Positions 8,687 through 17,479 of a DNA stretch of 41,802 bases are shown one piece after another. The first letter of the stretch is position 1, and every line of letters starts with the position of its first letter. Location of the stretch: assembly GCA_020444425.1 (NCBI GenBank), contig JAHLLB010000041.1, positions 1 to 41,802 on the forward strand, written 5' to 3'. The position numbers and the translations under genes were made by a program. The notes beneath the pieces were generated by a model that saw nothing but the letters and a program-made list of their open reading frames with translations, had not been told where the DNA came from and did no database searches. Origin of the DNA: a bacterium. Lineage in GTDB: Bacteria; Electryoneota; Electryoneia; Electryoneales; Electryoneaceae.

Positions 8687-9392
8687 ATGTGCTTTTAGGT
8701 GTCAACGCAAACGCACGGATCGGACTGCCTGTCCCCCGTTGCAGCGGCAAAGCACCAAGGACGATAAACGAACCACATGGCGGAACACGGTCGAGATTCG
8801 CCAGGTTCTCGACATGCGGCAGACCGTGTTCGGCGCAGACCAGCCCGGCCCTGAGATCACGATCATCACCTGCGCCGATGTCGGGCGCGTCGCTGGCGAT
8901 GACCGACACGTTCCGTTCCCGCACAAGCCAGTCCACCGCCTCCGGCGACCAGCCCGGCCAGAGGAAGCCGTCGTCTGTGCCGCGTTCGAACACACGGTCC
9001 TGATCCGGCCAATGGTTGTCCCAGCCGGTGTGCAACGCGACGCACGCCCCCACCGGAATCGCGCCGTGTTTCGATTCGAACGCTTGCAGGTCTGCAACCG
9101 TCACCGCGAGCCGATCGTTCTCGCGTGACCCCGCCGCGACCACCACCAACGGACGCACCAACTCATCCGCCGCTAGCTGATCGACGGTTGCACCATCCCG
9201 GACACGATGCCCGGGCGCGCCGAGATGAGTTCCGGTGTGTTCACCGATCCGCCATGCGTTCAGAGTGTAGCCGTGGGATGGCAGGCCGGCGTGCGGCTCC
9301 CGGCGGGTGTCCGGATCGCCCGGCCACTGGGGTGTCTCAGGGCCGATCGGGTGGGTCAGGTCGATCGCGGAGAAGGGGAACGAGTCCATCAT
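8685..9392 (-). CDS. Cyclase-family (kynurenine formamidase-like) hydrolase with altered metal motif
   Basis: A 235-aa member of the cyclase/KynB family (PF04199-like), whose members are metal-dependent amide or lactone hydrolases such as N-formylkynurenine formamidase. The N-terminal DLTHPIGPETPQWPGDP matches the family opening. The signature HxGTHxDxPxH reads HTGTHLGAPGH at residues 52-62: His52, His56 and His62 are kept, but the expected Asp58 is Gly (GGC against GAC, one base). The later ALHTGWDNHW and WLVRERNVSVIASDAPDIG blocks also fit. Two adjacent ATGs (9392 and 9389) follow a GAGG; the second has better spacing. The TGA stop overlaps the end of repeat E3. The substrate is unknown, and no other tryptophan-degradation genes are nearby. 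Confidence 0.85.
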   Translation of the reverse strand: MMDSFPFSAIDLTHPIGPETPQWPGDPDTRREPHAGLPSHGYTLNAWRIGEHTGTHLGAPGHRVRDGATVDQLAADELVRPLVVVAAGSRENDRLAVTVADLQAFESKHGAIPVGACVALHTGWDNHWPDQDRVFERGTDDGFLWPGWSPEAVDWLVRERNVSVIASDAPDIGAGDDRDLRAGLVCAEHGLPHVENLANLDRVPPCGSFIVLGALPLQRGTGSPIRAFALTPKST

Positions 9393-9549
9393 TGCCTCGT
9401 GTCAGGGTCGAACCTTTGCGCGAAAATTCTCCGGAGTCCGCGCGATGCGGCAGCGGCGGCTTGTTCCCAACCTTCGCGGGAACCTCCTTGACACCGCAGC
9501 AACGACAAGATACAGCCACAATTCGGCAGCCAGCTTACCGGAACTGACC

Positions 9550-11412
9550 ATGCGAGTCCATGAACCATTTCACAGCCAGGCCCCCGCGAATCAAGGCGGT
9601 CCACGCGCACGCGGCGAGATCGACCCACGCTACACCTGGAACCTGAACGACATCTACGACGACTGGTCCGGCTGGGAGCAGGATCGGGCGAAGCTGGAGG
9701 AGTTTGTCAACCAGCTCGGTGCGTTCCAGGGTACGGTCCAACAGGGCGCGGACAAGTTGCTCGGCTTTCTCAAGCTGTCCGACGAGGCCGGCCGGCTGTT
9801 CGACCGGGTGTGGTATTACCCGGGGCTGGCGTTCGACCTCGACCAGCGGAACAACGAGATCAACGCCCGCCGGCAGCAAGTCGAAGACCTCGCTGCACGC
9901 TATTCGGCGGCGACCTCATGGTTTGATCCGGAACTGATCGAGCTCGGGCAGGAAACGGTCAACCGGTGGCTGAGCGAAAACATCGACCTCGCGCTGTACA
10001 AATTCCACCTCGATGAACTGTTCCGTCAGGCGGAACACGTGCTCGACGAAAAGGGCGAACACCTGCTGGCGTTGGCGGCGAAATTCGGTGCGTCACCGTC
10101 GCAAACGTACTCCATGTTGACCACGGCGGACGCCACCTTCCCGGAAGTTGAACTTTCGGACGGGTCCACCCGGCGTGTCACCCCCGGCACGTATTCCTCC
10201 CTGCTGCGCACGTTGCCGAAGCAGGAGGACCGGCAGCGGGTCTTCCAGGCCCATTTCAACCTTTACAAGCAGTTTGGCAACACCTATGCCGCGATCTACA
10301 ACGGCGTCCTGCAACGCGGTTGGTTCACCGCTCGGGCGCGTGGATACGACAGCGTGCTTGAACGCAAATTGCACCGTCACGCAATCCCGACCTCGGTCGT
10401 ACACACCCTCGTCAAAGCTGCAAAAGAGGGGATGAAACCGTTACGCCGCTACCACAAGCTGCGCAAGCAGACGCTCGACCTGGACAACTATTACCTCTAC
10501 GACGGTTTCGCGCAGCTGCTCGATCACGACACGCGCTACACTTTCGACGAAGCGACGCAGCACATTGTCAGCTCGGTCGCCCACCTCGGCGAAGATTATC
10601 AGAACCATGTGCGTGACGCGTTCGAGCACCGCTGGGTGGATGTCTACGAAACCGAGGGCAAGCGCTCCGGCGGGTATATGGCGAGTGTGTACGGTGTGCA
10701 CCCGTACATCCTGATGAACTACCACGGCAACCTGGACGATGTCTTCACGCTCGCGCATGAGATCGGCCACGCGATGCACTCCGAGCTGTCGGATGCGAAC
10801 CAGCCATTCACGTACGCCGGCTACACGATCTTCGTCGCGGAAGTCGCGAGCACATTGAACGAAGCCCTGCTGCTCGACCAGTTGCTGGAGGAAGCAAACT
10901 CGCCGGAACAGCGGATCATGCTGCTGCAGCACGCGATCGACACCATCGCCGGAACGTTCTACACCCAGTCCCTGTTCGCCAACTATGAGCTCGAGGCGCA
11001 TAAGCTAGCGGAAGCCGGTCAGCCGATCACCAGCGACGTGCTCGGCGACATCTACCACGGCATCCTCACCGAGTGGTACGGCGACGCCATCGACCACGAA
11101 CCGCTGTATCACGTCACCTGGGCGCGCATCCCACACTTCTTCCACAGCCCGTATTACGTCTACCAGTACGCGACCAGCTTCGCGTCCTCGGCGGCGCTTT
11201 TCGACGCGATGAAGTCGGCGTCCGGCGACACGGAGAAGGGCGAAGTCGTGGAGCGTTACCTGACGTTGCTCAAGTCCGGTGGCAGCGACCACCCGATGGA
11301 ACTCTTGAAACGTGCCGGGGTCGACCTCAACGACCCGGAAACGGTCAAGGCTGTTGTGCGGCGGCTGGACAATCTGGTGACGCAACTCGCGGCGGAACTG
11401 AAGAAGGTGTGA
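9550..11412 (+). CDS. pepF: Oligoendopeptidase F family M3 metallopeptidase
   Basis: A cytoplasmic zinc endopeptidase that degrades short peptides, roughly 5-20 residues. It is 620 aa, close to the usual 600 of PepF. The zinc site is in FTLAHEIGHAMHSEL, with HEIGH at 403-407; the third ligand is the Glu in FVAEVASTLNEALL about 25 residues later. Other family features are the N-terminal RYTWNLNDIYDDW, the PRYHKLRK-type motif in MKPLRRYHKLRKQTL, and the C-terminal PYYVYQYATSFASS, with Tyr residues that line the substrate channel. I start at ATG 9550 (MRVHEPF), because the 81 codons upstream overlap the divergent cyclase gene's start and show no conservation. No good Shine-Dalgarno sequence is visible. 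A heptamer repeat tract begins 8 bases after the stop. Confidence 0.93.
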   Translation: MRVHEPFHSQAPANQGGPRARGEIDPRYTWNLNDIYDDWSGWEQDRAKLEEFVNQLGAFQGTVQQGADKLLGFLKLSDEAGRLFDRVWYYPGLAFDLDQRNNEINARRQQVEDLAARYSAATSWFDPELIELGQETVNRWLSENIDLALYKFHLDELFRQAEHVLDEKGEHLLALAAKFGASPSQTYSMLTTADATFPEVELSDGSTRRVTPGTYSSLLRTLPKQEDRQRVFQAHFNLYKQFGNTYAAIYNGVLQRGWFTARARGYDSVLERKLHRHAIPTSVVHTLVKAAKEGMKPLRRYHKLRKQTLDLDNYYLYDGFAQLLDHDTRYTFDEATQHIVSSVAHLGEDYQNHVRDAFEHRWVDVYETEGKRSGGYMASVYGVHPYILMNYHGNLDDVFTLAHEIGHAMHSELSDANQPFTYAGYTIFVAEVASTLNEALLLDQLLEEANSPEQRIMLLQHAIDTIAGTFYTQSLFANYELEAHKLAEAGQPITSDVLGDIYHGILTEWYGDAIDHEPLYHVTWARIPHFFHSPYYVYQYATSFASSAALFDAMKSASGDTEKGEVVERYLTLLKSGGSDHPMELLKRAGVDLNDPETVKAVVRRLDNLVTQLAAELKKV

Positions 11413-11420
11413 GAGTCTGG

Positions 11421-11469
11421 ATGTGAGATGTGAGATGTGAGATGTGAGATGTGAGATGTGTGATGTGTG
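11421..11469 (+). repeat. Heptamer tract (ATGTGAG)7 after pepF
   Basis: Five ATGTGAG units and two ATGTGTG units run head to tail, starting 8 bases after the pepF stop codon. Confidence 0.95.
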
Positions 11470-11556
11470 ATTGGATGGGTTGTCCTGCAACCCGGGTTTC
11501 ACTCTCTGGTGCGTATGTCACAATCTGGTGCTTATGTCACTCTATGGTACGTATGC

Positions 11557-11716
11557 CCCGACGAGCTTGCTCGTCGGGATTGTCCGAACGTGGATCACAG
11601 GCAGTTGACCCCGAAGGGGTCGGATCTCACTAGCTCCGGGTGACAACCCGGGGAGAGGATCGACCACCCCCATCTCCCCCCAATCCTTCCACACCACTCC
11701 CACCCCAACGGGGTGG
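11557..11716. repeat. REP palindrome plus two-hairpin module
   Basis: A perfect 22-bp palindrome with CCCGACGAGC arms (11557-11578) is followed by the two-hairpin module (GACCCC-GAAG-GGGTC at 11607-11621, link GGATCTCACTAGC, hairpin 2 to 11656) and by CCACCCCAACGGGGTGG at 11700-11716. The order and spacing match 6531-6639. The gap 11413-12210 holds only repeats. Confidence 0.85.
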
Positions 11717-11802
11717 CACAATGAAATCACCCCTGCGAACCGCCAAACACGGCGGATCACAAGGGCAAGTTCAGCCGCACGTCATCAGAGCCTGTTCAAG
11801 GG

Positions 11803-11966
11803 TGGATAATCCACGACATAAATGTCGTGGGCATGTTCTACCGACTCCTGCCGGTGTTGGCTGCGACAACGCGGGTCATCCAGTGCTGGATAATCCACGA
11901 CATAAATGTCGTGGGCATGTTCTACCGACTCTTGCCCGTGTTGGCTGCGACAACGCGGGTCATCCG
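11803..11966 (+). repeat. 84-bp tandem duplication carrying a REP palindrome
   Basis: Two copies (11803-11886 and 11887 to about 11966) each contain the CCACGACAT palindrome (11811-11830 and 11895-11914), then GGGCATGTTCTACCGACTC and a shared GTTGGCTGCGACAACGCGGG tail. They differ at only a few bases over the first 75. Imperfect hairpins with GGCGGATTACCGCG and CACCCGGGTCAC follow to about 12080. Confidence 0.9.
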
Positions 11967-12210
11967 ACGTTGGCCAATCCCTGCTGGCGGAGCCAACAGG
12001 GGCACACCTATACGTGGAAGATCCGGTGGCGGATTACCGCGATGACCGGTGACACCCGGGTCACAAGCTGACCCGGGCCACCCAGTTGATCATGAGCACC
12101 AGGCTCAGGGTCGCCGGGGACCGATTACGCCACCCCTAACACTTTTTTCAGCGAAAGCGATGCGTGTACATTGCGGGGCGAGATTCGCTCACTGCAGAAG
12201 GACACCTTCC

Positions 12211-12663
12211 ATGCTGGTGCGGTTCAAACCGCTGGATGTTGATCACATCGAACGCTACCTGCGACGGGTGGAGTCGATCCCGCTGAACCGTCGCCCGATC
12301 TGGGGCGGGATGGACGCCACGCAGATGTTCGCCCATCTGCGGCGCTCCATCGAGCTCGCGCTCGGCGACTACCCGGAACCGGACCGCAGTACGTGGGTCA
12401 CACGGCTGGCCGGCAAGATCATGCACTCGCCGTTGCCCTGGCCGCGTGGGATGAAATCACCCGGCTACTTCTTCCCGGAAACCCATGAGGGCGAACCGGA
12501 ACGGCGGATGCTGCTGGCCACGATGCAGAAGTTCGTGCGCGAGGTGAAGGAAAACCCGAACCGAACCGTCGCCAGCCCCCTGTTCGGCCCGCTGACCATG
12601 CAACAGTGGACCAAATTCATGGGCCGCCATTTCGAGCACCACCTTCGCCAGTTCGATGTCTGA
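12211..12663 (+). CDS. DUF1569 / DinB-like protein
   Basis: A 150-aa cytoplasmic protein of the DUF1569 family within the DinB/YfiT four-helix superfamily, whose members often bind a metal through three histidines and some act as thiol-dependent transferases. Visible features are the opening RYLRRVESIPLNRRPIWGGMDA, the MFAHLRRSIELAL helix with the first His, GYFFPETHEGEPERR in the middle, and the C-terminal GRHFEHHLRQF with clustered histidines. I start at the ATG at 12211 (MLVRFKPLD), preceded by AGAAGGAC at a workable distance; 54 further codons upstream translate REP DNA. It is followed after 93 bases by the zinc-ribbon gene on the same strand. The biochemical role is unknown. Confidence 0.8.
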   Translation: MLVRFKPLDVDHIERYLRRVESIPLNRRPIWGGMDATQMFAHLRRSIELALGDYPEPDRSTWVTRLAGKIMHSPLPWPRGMKSPGYFFPETHEGEPERRMLLATMQKFVREVKENPNRTVASPLFGPLTMQQWTKFMGRHFEHHLRQFDV

Positions 12664-12756
12664 GATTCTCCTTTGAGTTGATTCGTTCCCTGACCGGGAC
12701 ACGGTGCGGCGGCTATATTCATGGTCGTCGCGTTTCATTTTACATTCGACATAACG

Positions 12757-13206
12757 ATGGACTGCCCCGTTTGCGGAAATCCGACCTCGTCCTCAAAGTC
12801 CCGCTGCGAATTCTGCGGCGCGGAACTGGGTGGCGCACGTCCCGCACGCAAGGAGCGTACGGCGCTGGTGCGTGAGGTGAACGTCAAGGATGACATGCCC
12901 ACCGCCGAGGTCGCGCGTGACCGGATGCGCAACGAAATCCAGGCCGCACAGCACGCGAAAGCGCGAGTGCTGAAAGTCATCCACGGATACGGTTCGTCCG
13001 GGCAGGGCGGCGTGCTGCGGTCGAAGTTGCGGCAGTCGTTGCGCAAGATGGAGAAACAGGGCGCGATCCACGGTTGGCTCGCAGGCGAAGAGTTCGACCT
13101 GCACGGCGAGAAAGGCCGCTGGTTCCTGAAACGGTATCCCGAGCTCGAAGCCGACCACGACTACAAACGCCGGAATCCCGGTATCACGCTGATCGGGTTG
13201 GTGTGA
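12757..13206 (+). CDS. Zinc-ribbon and Smr-like domain protein
   Basis: A 149-aa protein. Residues 1-20 form a short zinc ribbon: MDCPVCGNPTSSSKSRCEFCGAE has CxxC (3-6) and CxxC (17-20). Residues about 45-120 match the Smr fold: VNVKDDMPTAEVARDRMRNEI is a diverged first helix that lacks the usual DLHG, and VLKVIHGYGSSGQGGVLRSKLRQSL is the HGxGxG...LR core that in Smr proteins contacts nucleic acid and can give nuclease activity. The tail HGWLAGEEFDLHGEKGRWFLKRYPE is acidic-basic mixed. I start at ATG 12757, which places CPVC directly at the N-terminus; an ATG at 12721 would add 12 hydrophobic residues. A nucleic-acid role, for example in ribosome rescue or mismatch handling, is possible but unproven. 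Confidence 0.75.
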   Translation: MDCPVCGNPTSSSKSRCEFCGAELGGARPARKERTALVREVNVKDDMPTAEVARDRMRNEIQAAQHAKARVLKVIHGYGSSGQGGVLRSKLRQSLRKMEKQGAIHGWLAGEEFDLHGEKGRWFLKRYPELEADHDYKRRNPGITLIGLV

Positions 13207-13211
13207 ACAAC

Positions 13212-13302
13212 GGGCTATGGGCTATAGGCTGTGGGCCATGGGGTGCAGACTGCGGACTGCGGGCTGCGGGCTACGGGCTACGGTCTACGGTCTACGGGCT
13301 AC
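13212..13302 (+). repeat. Heptamer tract of 13 GGGCTAC-type units
   Basis: Thirteen 7-bp units drift from GGGCTAT through AGACTGC and GGGCTGC to GGTCTAC and GGGCTAC, beginning 5 bases after the Smr-like gene's stop. Neighbouring units are more alike than distant ones, which points to growth by slippage. Confidence 0.95.
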
Positions 13303-13330
13303 GGAAGCTAAACCTCCCTCGGTCAATACA

Positions 13331-13356
13331 GAAAAACCCGCCCTTGCGGACGGGTC
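13331..13356 (-). terminator. Rho-independent terminator of the hybrid kinase transcript
   Basis: Read on the minus strand, ACCCGTCC-GCAA-GGGCGGGT (one mismatch) is followed by TTTTTC. It is about 140 bases past the kinase stop codon. Its left arm could instead pair with the loop of the adjacent hairpin (see the 13357-13494 entry). Confidence 0.8.
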
Positions 13357-13494
13357 TTCGCAGCTTTCCCGTGAGCTGCTTGCGCGACTTTCGCGTCTTG
13401 CATGAAGACGCTCTCGCGTGGTCTGAATCCTCTGCCGGAATCATCCGGACGTGTCATGTTCCATCCTCAGCCAGGCATGGAACAGAGCTGACAC
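13357..13494 (-). ncRNA. Densely folded 3' region of the kinase gene, possible small RNA
   Basis: Four hairpins fill this stretch with little unpaired DNA: GTGTCA+TGTTCCA against TGGAACA+TGACAC (13451-13494, beginning at the kinase stop), CCGGA/TCCGG (13435-13448), CGCGA+GCGTCTT against AAGACGC+TCGCG (13383-13418), and GCAGCT/AGCTGC (13360-13379). The loop of the last hairpin contains CCCGT (13368-13372), complementary to ACGGG at 13350-13354, which is also one arm of the terminator; pseudoknot and terminator would exclude each other. No gene lies downstream on this strand within 3 kb, so a 3'-UTR-derived RNA is more likely than a leader. It does not match the conserved core of RNase P, tmRNA, SRP RNA or the c-di-GMP-I riboswitch as I remember them. 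Confidence 0.4.
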
Positions 13495-16314
13495 TCAGCC
13501 GTCCGTCTGCTTTTCCAGTGCTTCCCGTACGCGCCCGATCAATTCGTGCATCTGGTACGGTTTCTGGATGAAGCCGGCCAACCCTTCGCCGTTGAAATGC
13601 GACATCGTCTCCTGCTCGTTGTACCCGCTCGACAACACCACGCGAACGTTCGGATCGAGTTCCTGCAAGTGTTGGAACGCTTGCTCGCCATCCATTCGCG
13701 GCATGGTCATGTCGAGAATGACCAGTGAAATTTCGTCGCCGTGCTCGCGATAAACATCGATACCATCCTGCCCGTCTTCCGCGGTGTACACCGTAAAGCC
13801 CTGACCTTCAAGCATCATCTGCGCGACCTGACGGACGGTCTCGTCGTCGTCCACCACCAGCACCGTCGCCGGTCCATCAAACACAGCCTCGCTGGTACTC
13901 AAATCGTTCAATTCTTCTGTCTGTTCTTCCCCACTGGCCGGCAGCAGCACCCGAATGGTCGTACCCTTACCGAATTCACTGTAGACCTTGATCGCGCCCC
14001 CATGGCTGCGAATGATGCCGAGTACCGCCGCCAGACCCAGACCACGCCCGGTAAACTTGGTCGTGAAGAACGGGTCGAACATCTTGTCGATCGTTTCCTG
14101 CGACATGCCGGCCCCGGTGTCGGAAATTTCGACGAACGAGTAGGAGCCGACTTCCAAATCGCTGTTGAGGTAAATCCCGCGCACCGATTCTTCTGTCACT
14201 ATCGTGGTGCCGGTTCGGACCGTGATCCGTCCCGGGTTGTCGCCGATCGCGTCGGAGGCGTTGGTGATCAGGTTCATCACCACCTGACGGATTTGCGTCG
14301 CGTCGCCCTGCACCATCGGAACCTTGTCGCCGAAATCATATTTCAGCTCGCACTGCTTCGAGATCGACACCTCAAGCAGATGCGCCATCTCCTCGATCGC
14401 CTGCGACAGATCGAGCGGTTCGATGATAAACGACCCCTTGCCCGAATAGGCAAGCATCTGGCGGGTCAGGTCGGCGGCACGCATGGCCGCAGTCTGGATG
14501 TTTTCCACCAACTGCCGTTCGTCGTCCTCCTCGGACATGCGGGTCAGCGCGAGGTTCGCGTTGCCCATGATGCCAACCAGCAGGTTGTTGAAATCGTGCG
14601 CGATACCGCCCGCCAGCACACCAAGACTCTCCAGCTTCTGTGCGTGCTGCATGCGGTTTTCAATGTTCTGCTTCTCACGTTCCGCACGTTTCTGGCTGGT
14701 GATATCACGGATCAACATCAACACTTGATTGTTGATGTACGGCACCATGCGTACGTCGAAGAACCCTTCATTTTCTTCGTCTTCATTCAGCGAGTATTCA
14801 TAGCTCTGCGTTTCGCCTGTCGCCAGGGCAGATTTCAGATGGGATATCGTCCGGGACGACACTTCCGGCGGCAGGACTTCCACAATCGGTTTGTTCAGAT
14901 ACTCTTCTTTGTCCTTGCGCAGTTTGTACGCCGATGAGGCGTCACACTGCCTGGTGATTCCATTTTCATCAATGACGACGATCAAGTCCGGGATCGCATG
15001 GATCAAGGTGCGATTCTTGTGTTCACTCTCCCGGAGGTTCTGTTCCGCTCGCTTGCGTTCGACGGCGTGGCCGATCTGTTCCGATACACGGATCATCAGG
15101 TCGAAGTGTTCGTCCGTGTAACGCTGGGCTTCGTCGTACGTCTGCGCGACGACTACACCCGTAACACCTTCGCGGGACCGGAGGGGTACACCCATCCAGT
15201 GATACGATTGCGTCCCGATCAAGCGGATCTCACCCGCCTGCTCCAACGTTTCCCAACGATCCGGATCCACCAGCTGCGGCTCACCCGTGCGGCGGACATA
15301 ATCCGTCATCGAGTGTTCCATCCGAATTTCACCGATGTCGGCAAACGCTTCATTGTCAAACTGGTCAACGATATAGGGAAGGGTGTAGGTGCCACGTTTC
15401 GGGTGGTAAAGCGCAACAAAAAAGTTGCGGGCGTCCAGCAATGTGCCGATCTGCTTGTGGATGTGTTCACATAGTTCTTCGACACCATCCAACAACAAGG
15501 CTGCTTCAGAGATGTTGCTGGCAATGTTACGAATCCGTTCCTGGCGACTGGCTTCCGTCAGGTCAGTTATAACACAGACAACACCCAGCGCTTTTCCCTG
15601 CTTGTCCCGTAGTCTAGATACCGTGTTTTCGGCCGGGAACTCGCTGCCATCACGCCGTTTGAGCATGATTCTGTGTGTCACAGATTCACTACTTAGCAAT
15701 TGATGCTGTAGCGTAAGACGAAGCTGCTGGAACGCGGTCTTCGATGTGAACGCCAGGGACACGTCGTTGCCGCAAAGTTCTTCCCGGGAATACTGGAATA
15801 ACTTTTCAGCAGCTTCGTTGACATTGGCAATGAACAGCTTCTGGTCCAACACAACCACAGCTTCGTCAAGGGAGTTGAATATCGCGCGCAGCCAGGGGTC
15901 GGTTTCTTCCGATACCTGCAGTGCGTGTTTGCCGTTGTGGCCGTTACCATTGCCGTTGTGGCCGTTCCCGTTCGACACCGGCAGCTCGATGCCATCGTTT
16001 GCATGCTGATCGTTGTGGCCATTCTTGCCGTTCGCTGCCGCCGTAGCGCTGCCGATGCACGCTACCGGGCCAATCATGTGCTCTGGAGAGGTGGGGCGCG
16101 ATCCGTTCAGAGTGGCCAACAACTCCTGCTGCGCTTCCGCACGGACACCATTGCTGGAATCCAACTGGAGGTCATACTGCTTGTACGTCTTGTTGACCGT
16201 TTCGATCAACTGGATCACGTCGGGAGGGATTACAGCGAGATTGAGAGAGTGGTGCTGCAATTGACGCTGCAGCAACCGATGCCAACCGTTTGACGAGACG
16301 TTTCCGTTCATCAC
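13495..16314 (-). CDS. Hybrid sensor histidine kinase (PAS-GAF-PAS-HisKA-HATPase-REC)
   Basis: A 939-aa two-component kinase, apparently cytoplasmic because no membrane segment is visible. Order: N-terminal IPPDVIQLIETVNKTYKQYD segment (about 28-47), an Asn/Gly/His-rich linker (about 95-130), PAS (about 140-255), GAF (about 270-425, with GVPLRSREGVTGVVVAQTY), PAS (about 430-555), HisKA with LAGGIAHDFNNLL and phosphoacceptor His573, an HATPase domain with NLITNASDAIG, DTGAGMS and GRGLGLAAVLGI, and a C-terminal receiver (about 815-935) with VVDDDE and Asp868 in VILDMTMPRMDG. The signal would be sensed in the PAS/GAF modules and passed to the attached receiver; a partner phosphotransfer protein or output regulator is not in this window. 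ATG 16314 opens MMNGNVSSN. The gene is divergent from plsY and appears monocistronic. Confidence 0.93.
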   Translation of the reverse strand: MMNGNVSSNGWHRLLQRQLQHHSLNLAVIPPDVIQLIETVNKTYKQYDLQLDSSNGVRAEAQQELLATLNGSRPTSPEHMIGPVACIGSATAAANGKNGHNDQHANDGIELPVSNGNGHNGNGNGHNGKHALQVSEETDPWLRAIFNSLDEAVVVLDQKLFIANVNEAAEKLFQYSREELCGNDVSLAFTSKTAFQQLRLTLQHQLLSSESVTHRIMLKRRDGSEFPAENTVSRLRDKQGKALGVVCVITDLTEASRQERIRNIASNISEAALLLDGVEELCEHIHKQIGTLLDARNFFVALYHPKRGTYTLPYIVDQFDNEAFADIGEIRMEHSMTDYVRRTGEPQLVDPDRWETLEQAGEIRLIGTQSYHWMGVPLRSREGVTGVVVAQTYDEAQRYTDEHFDLMIRVSEQIGHAVERKRAEQNLRESEHKNRTLIHAIPDLIVVIDENGITRQCDASSAYKLRKDKEEYLNKPIVEVLPPEVSSRTISHLKSALATGETQSYEYSLNEDEENEGFFDVRMVPYINNQVLMLIRDITSQKRAEREKQNIENRMQHAQKLESLGVLAGGIAHDFNNLLVGIMGNANLALTRMSEEDDERQLVENIQTAAMRAADLTRQMLAYSGKGSFIIEPLDLSQAIEEMAHLLEVSISKQCELKYDFGDKVPMVQGDATQIRQVVMNLITNASDAIGDNPGRITVRTGTTIVTEESVRGIYLNSDLEVGSYSFVEISDTGAGMSQETIDKMFDPFFTTKFTGRGLGLAAVLGIIRSHGGAIKVYSEFGKGTTIRVLLPASGEEQTEELNDLSTSEAVFDGPATVLVVDDDETVRQVAQMMLEGQGFTVYTAEDGQDGIDVYREHGDEISLVILDMTMPRMDGEQAFQHLQELDPNVRVVLSSGYNEQETMSHFNGEGLAGFIQKPYQMHELIGRVREALEKQTDG

Positions 16315-16819
16315 TTTCGCCTGAATCCCCTGGGTGCCAGATCACAAATAATCGTTGCGGCACGTCGTACTGACCCTGCCGTCCAAAACGTTACATCGAG
16401 GTACTGTCCCCTATGCGCTACATAACGTTACAACAAGTGGATATAAATTGCATCAGAATTATAACTTTTGCAAAACCCAATGGTGAGAGGGGCTCTCATG
16501 GCTCTCATCCCTGAAGATGAAAAATGAGTAGTCTCTAACCATAGTATTATCAGTATATTATAAACTGACTCATTCTTATATTGTCGGTGTGGTAGTTTGA
16601 GACTATTTATAAGTATTCGTAATTCATTTCCGGGGTTCCTCGGCACGAGACTCAGGTGTCGCTGAGCGTCTCGCTAACCTTCTCCGCCGAATTGCGAGCC
16701 GCTTTGTACACTCTCGCCAGCCGCAATTCAGTGATTCTGGAGGATGGTTTCGCACGTCGGCAGCTCTCCGAATCGGGCACTCACTGCGTACATTGGAACA
16801 CCTTTGCGGAGGAGTACTC
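16315..16819. other. AT-rich divergent promoter region between kinase and plsY
   Basis: No gene is visible. 16430-16630 is far more AT-rich than its surroundings. It holds a TGAGAG/CTCTCA hairpin (16484-16498), a doubled GGCTCTCAT (16491 and 16500), and two nested inverted pairs: AATGAGT/ACTCATT (16523-16529 with 16568-16574) and TAGTCTC/GAGACTA (16529-16535 with 16599-16605). On the minus strand a perfect TATAAT lies near 16461-16466, facing the kinase, but no TTGACA-like hexamer stands 16-18 bases upstream. The inverted pairs could be operators or a cruciform. Confidence 0.4.
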
Positions 16820-17476
16820 GTGGAATCCATCACCCTCTTGCTTTTTGCCATGTTGGCGGCCTACTTCTCCGGCGCGCTGCCCACAGCTGTGATCGTGGCC
16901 CGCAGGGTGAAAGGCATCAATATCCTGGAACATGGCAGCGGCAATCCGGGCGCGTCCAATGTGTACCGCATCCTCGGTCCGCAATGGGCGACCGCGACGC
17001 TGCTGATCGACGTGTTCAAGGGCTATTTCCCCGTCTGGTTAATTGAACGGGTTGCTTCATCGTTGACCAACCCGTATTTCGCGCAGAATGAAATTGCGGT
17101 GATGGGCTGGATTGCGCTGGCTGCCTTTGCCGGGCATGTGTTCAGTCCGTTCCTCAAGTTCAAGGGTGGCAAGGGCGCGGCGACCGGGCTTGGTGCCATG
17201 TTCGCGCTTGCTCCGCAGGCGACGACGCTGGCGTTGCTGGTGTATGGCGGCGCACTGTATCTGTGGAAACGATTTTCCGCTGGAACCCTCGCTGCGGCGA
17301 TTGTCTTCCCGGTGCTGTTGTATTTCCGGGAAGGGCACATGGATCCGCAATCGCTGGTGTGGGGCATGACGGTTCCGTTCCTGCTGGCGCTGACGCATCG
17401 ACGAAACATCATGCGCATCCTGCGCCGGGAGGAGCTGCCGATGCACGTGGCGGACGGATCGAACGAGGACGGATAG
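16820..17476 (+). CDS. plsY: Glycerol-3-phosphate acyltransferase PlsY
   Basis: An inner-membrane enzyme that moves an acyl group from acyl-phosphate to sn-glycerol 3-phosphate, the first step of phospholipid synthesis; it works with PlsX, which is not in this window. The 218-aa product has the expected hydrophobic segments and the three cytoplasmic motifs: GSGNPGASNVYR, GHVFSPFLKFKGGKGAAT and HRRNIMRIL. I choose GTG at 16820 (VESITLL) because GGAGGA stands 6 bases upstream; an in-frame ATG at 16793 has no such site. The gene is followed after 3 bases by gpsA, which makes its glycerol 3-phosphate substrate, so plsY-gpsA is a clear operon. Confidence 0.95.
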   Translation: MESITLLLFAMLAAYFSGALPTAVIVARRVKGINILEHGSGNPGASNVYRILGPQWATATLLIDVFKGYFPVWLIERVASSLTNPYFAQNEIAVMGWIALAAFAGHVFSPFLKFKGGKGAATGLGAMFALAPQATTLALLVYGGALYLWKRFSAGTLAAAIVFPVLLYFREGHMDPQSLVWGMTVPFLLALTHRRNIMRILRREELPMHVADGSNEDG

Positions 17477-17479
17477 ACG

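Noticed and set aside
9395..9420. GGTTCGACCC on the minus strand as a tRNA T-loop
   Set aside because: No acceptor, anticodon or D arm can be built around it.
13357..13494. c-di-GMP-I (GEMM) riboswitch in the kinase 3' region
   Set aside because: GACGCGAAAG is similar to one conserved box, but the partner box and the tetraloop receptor layout are absent, and no gene follows.
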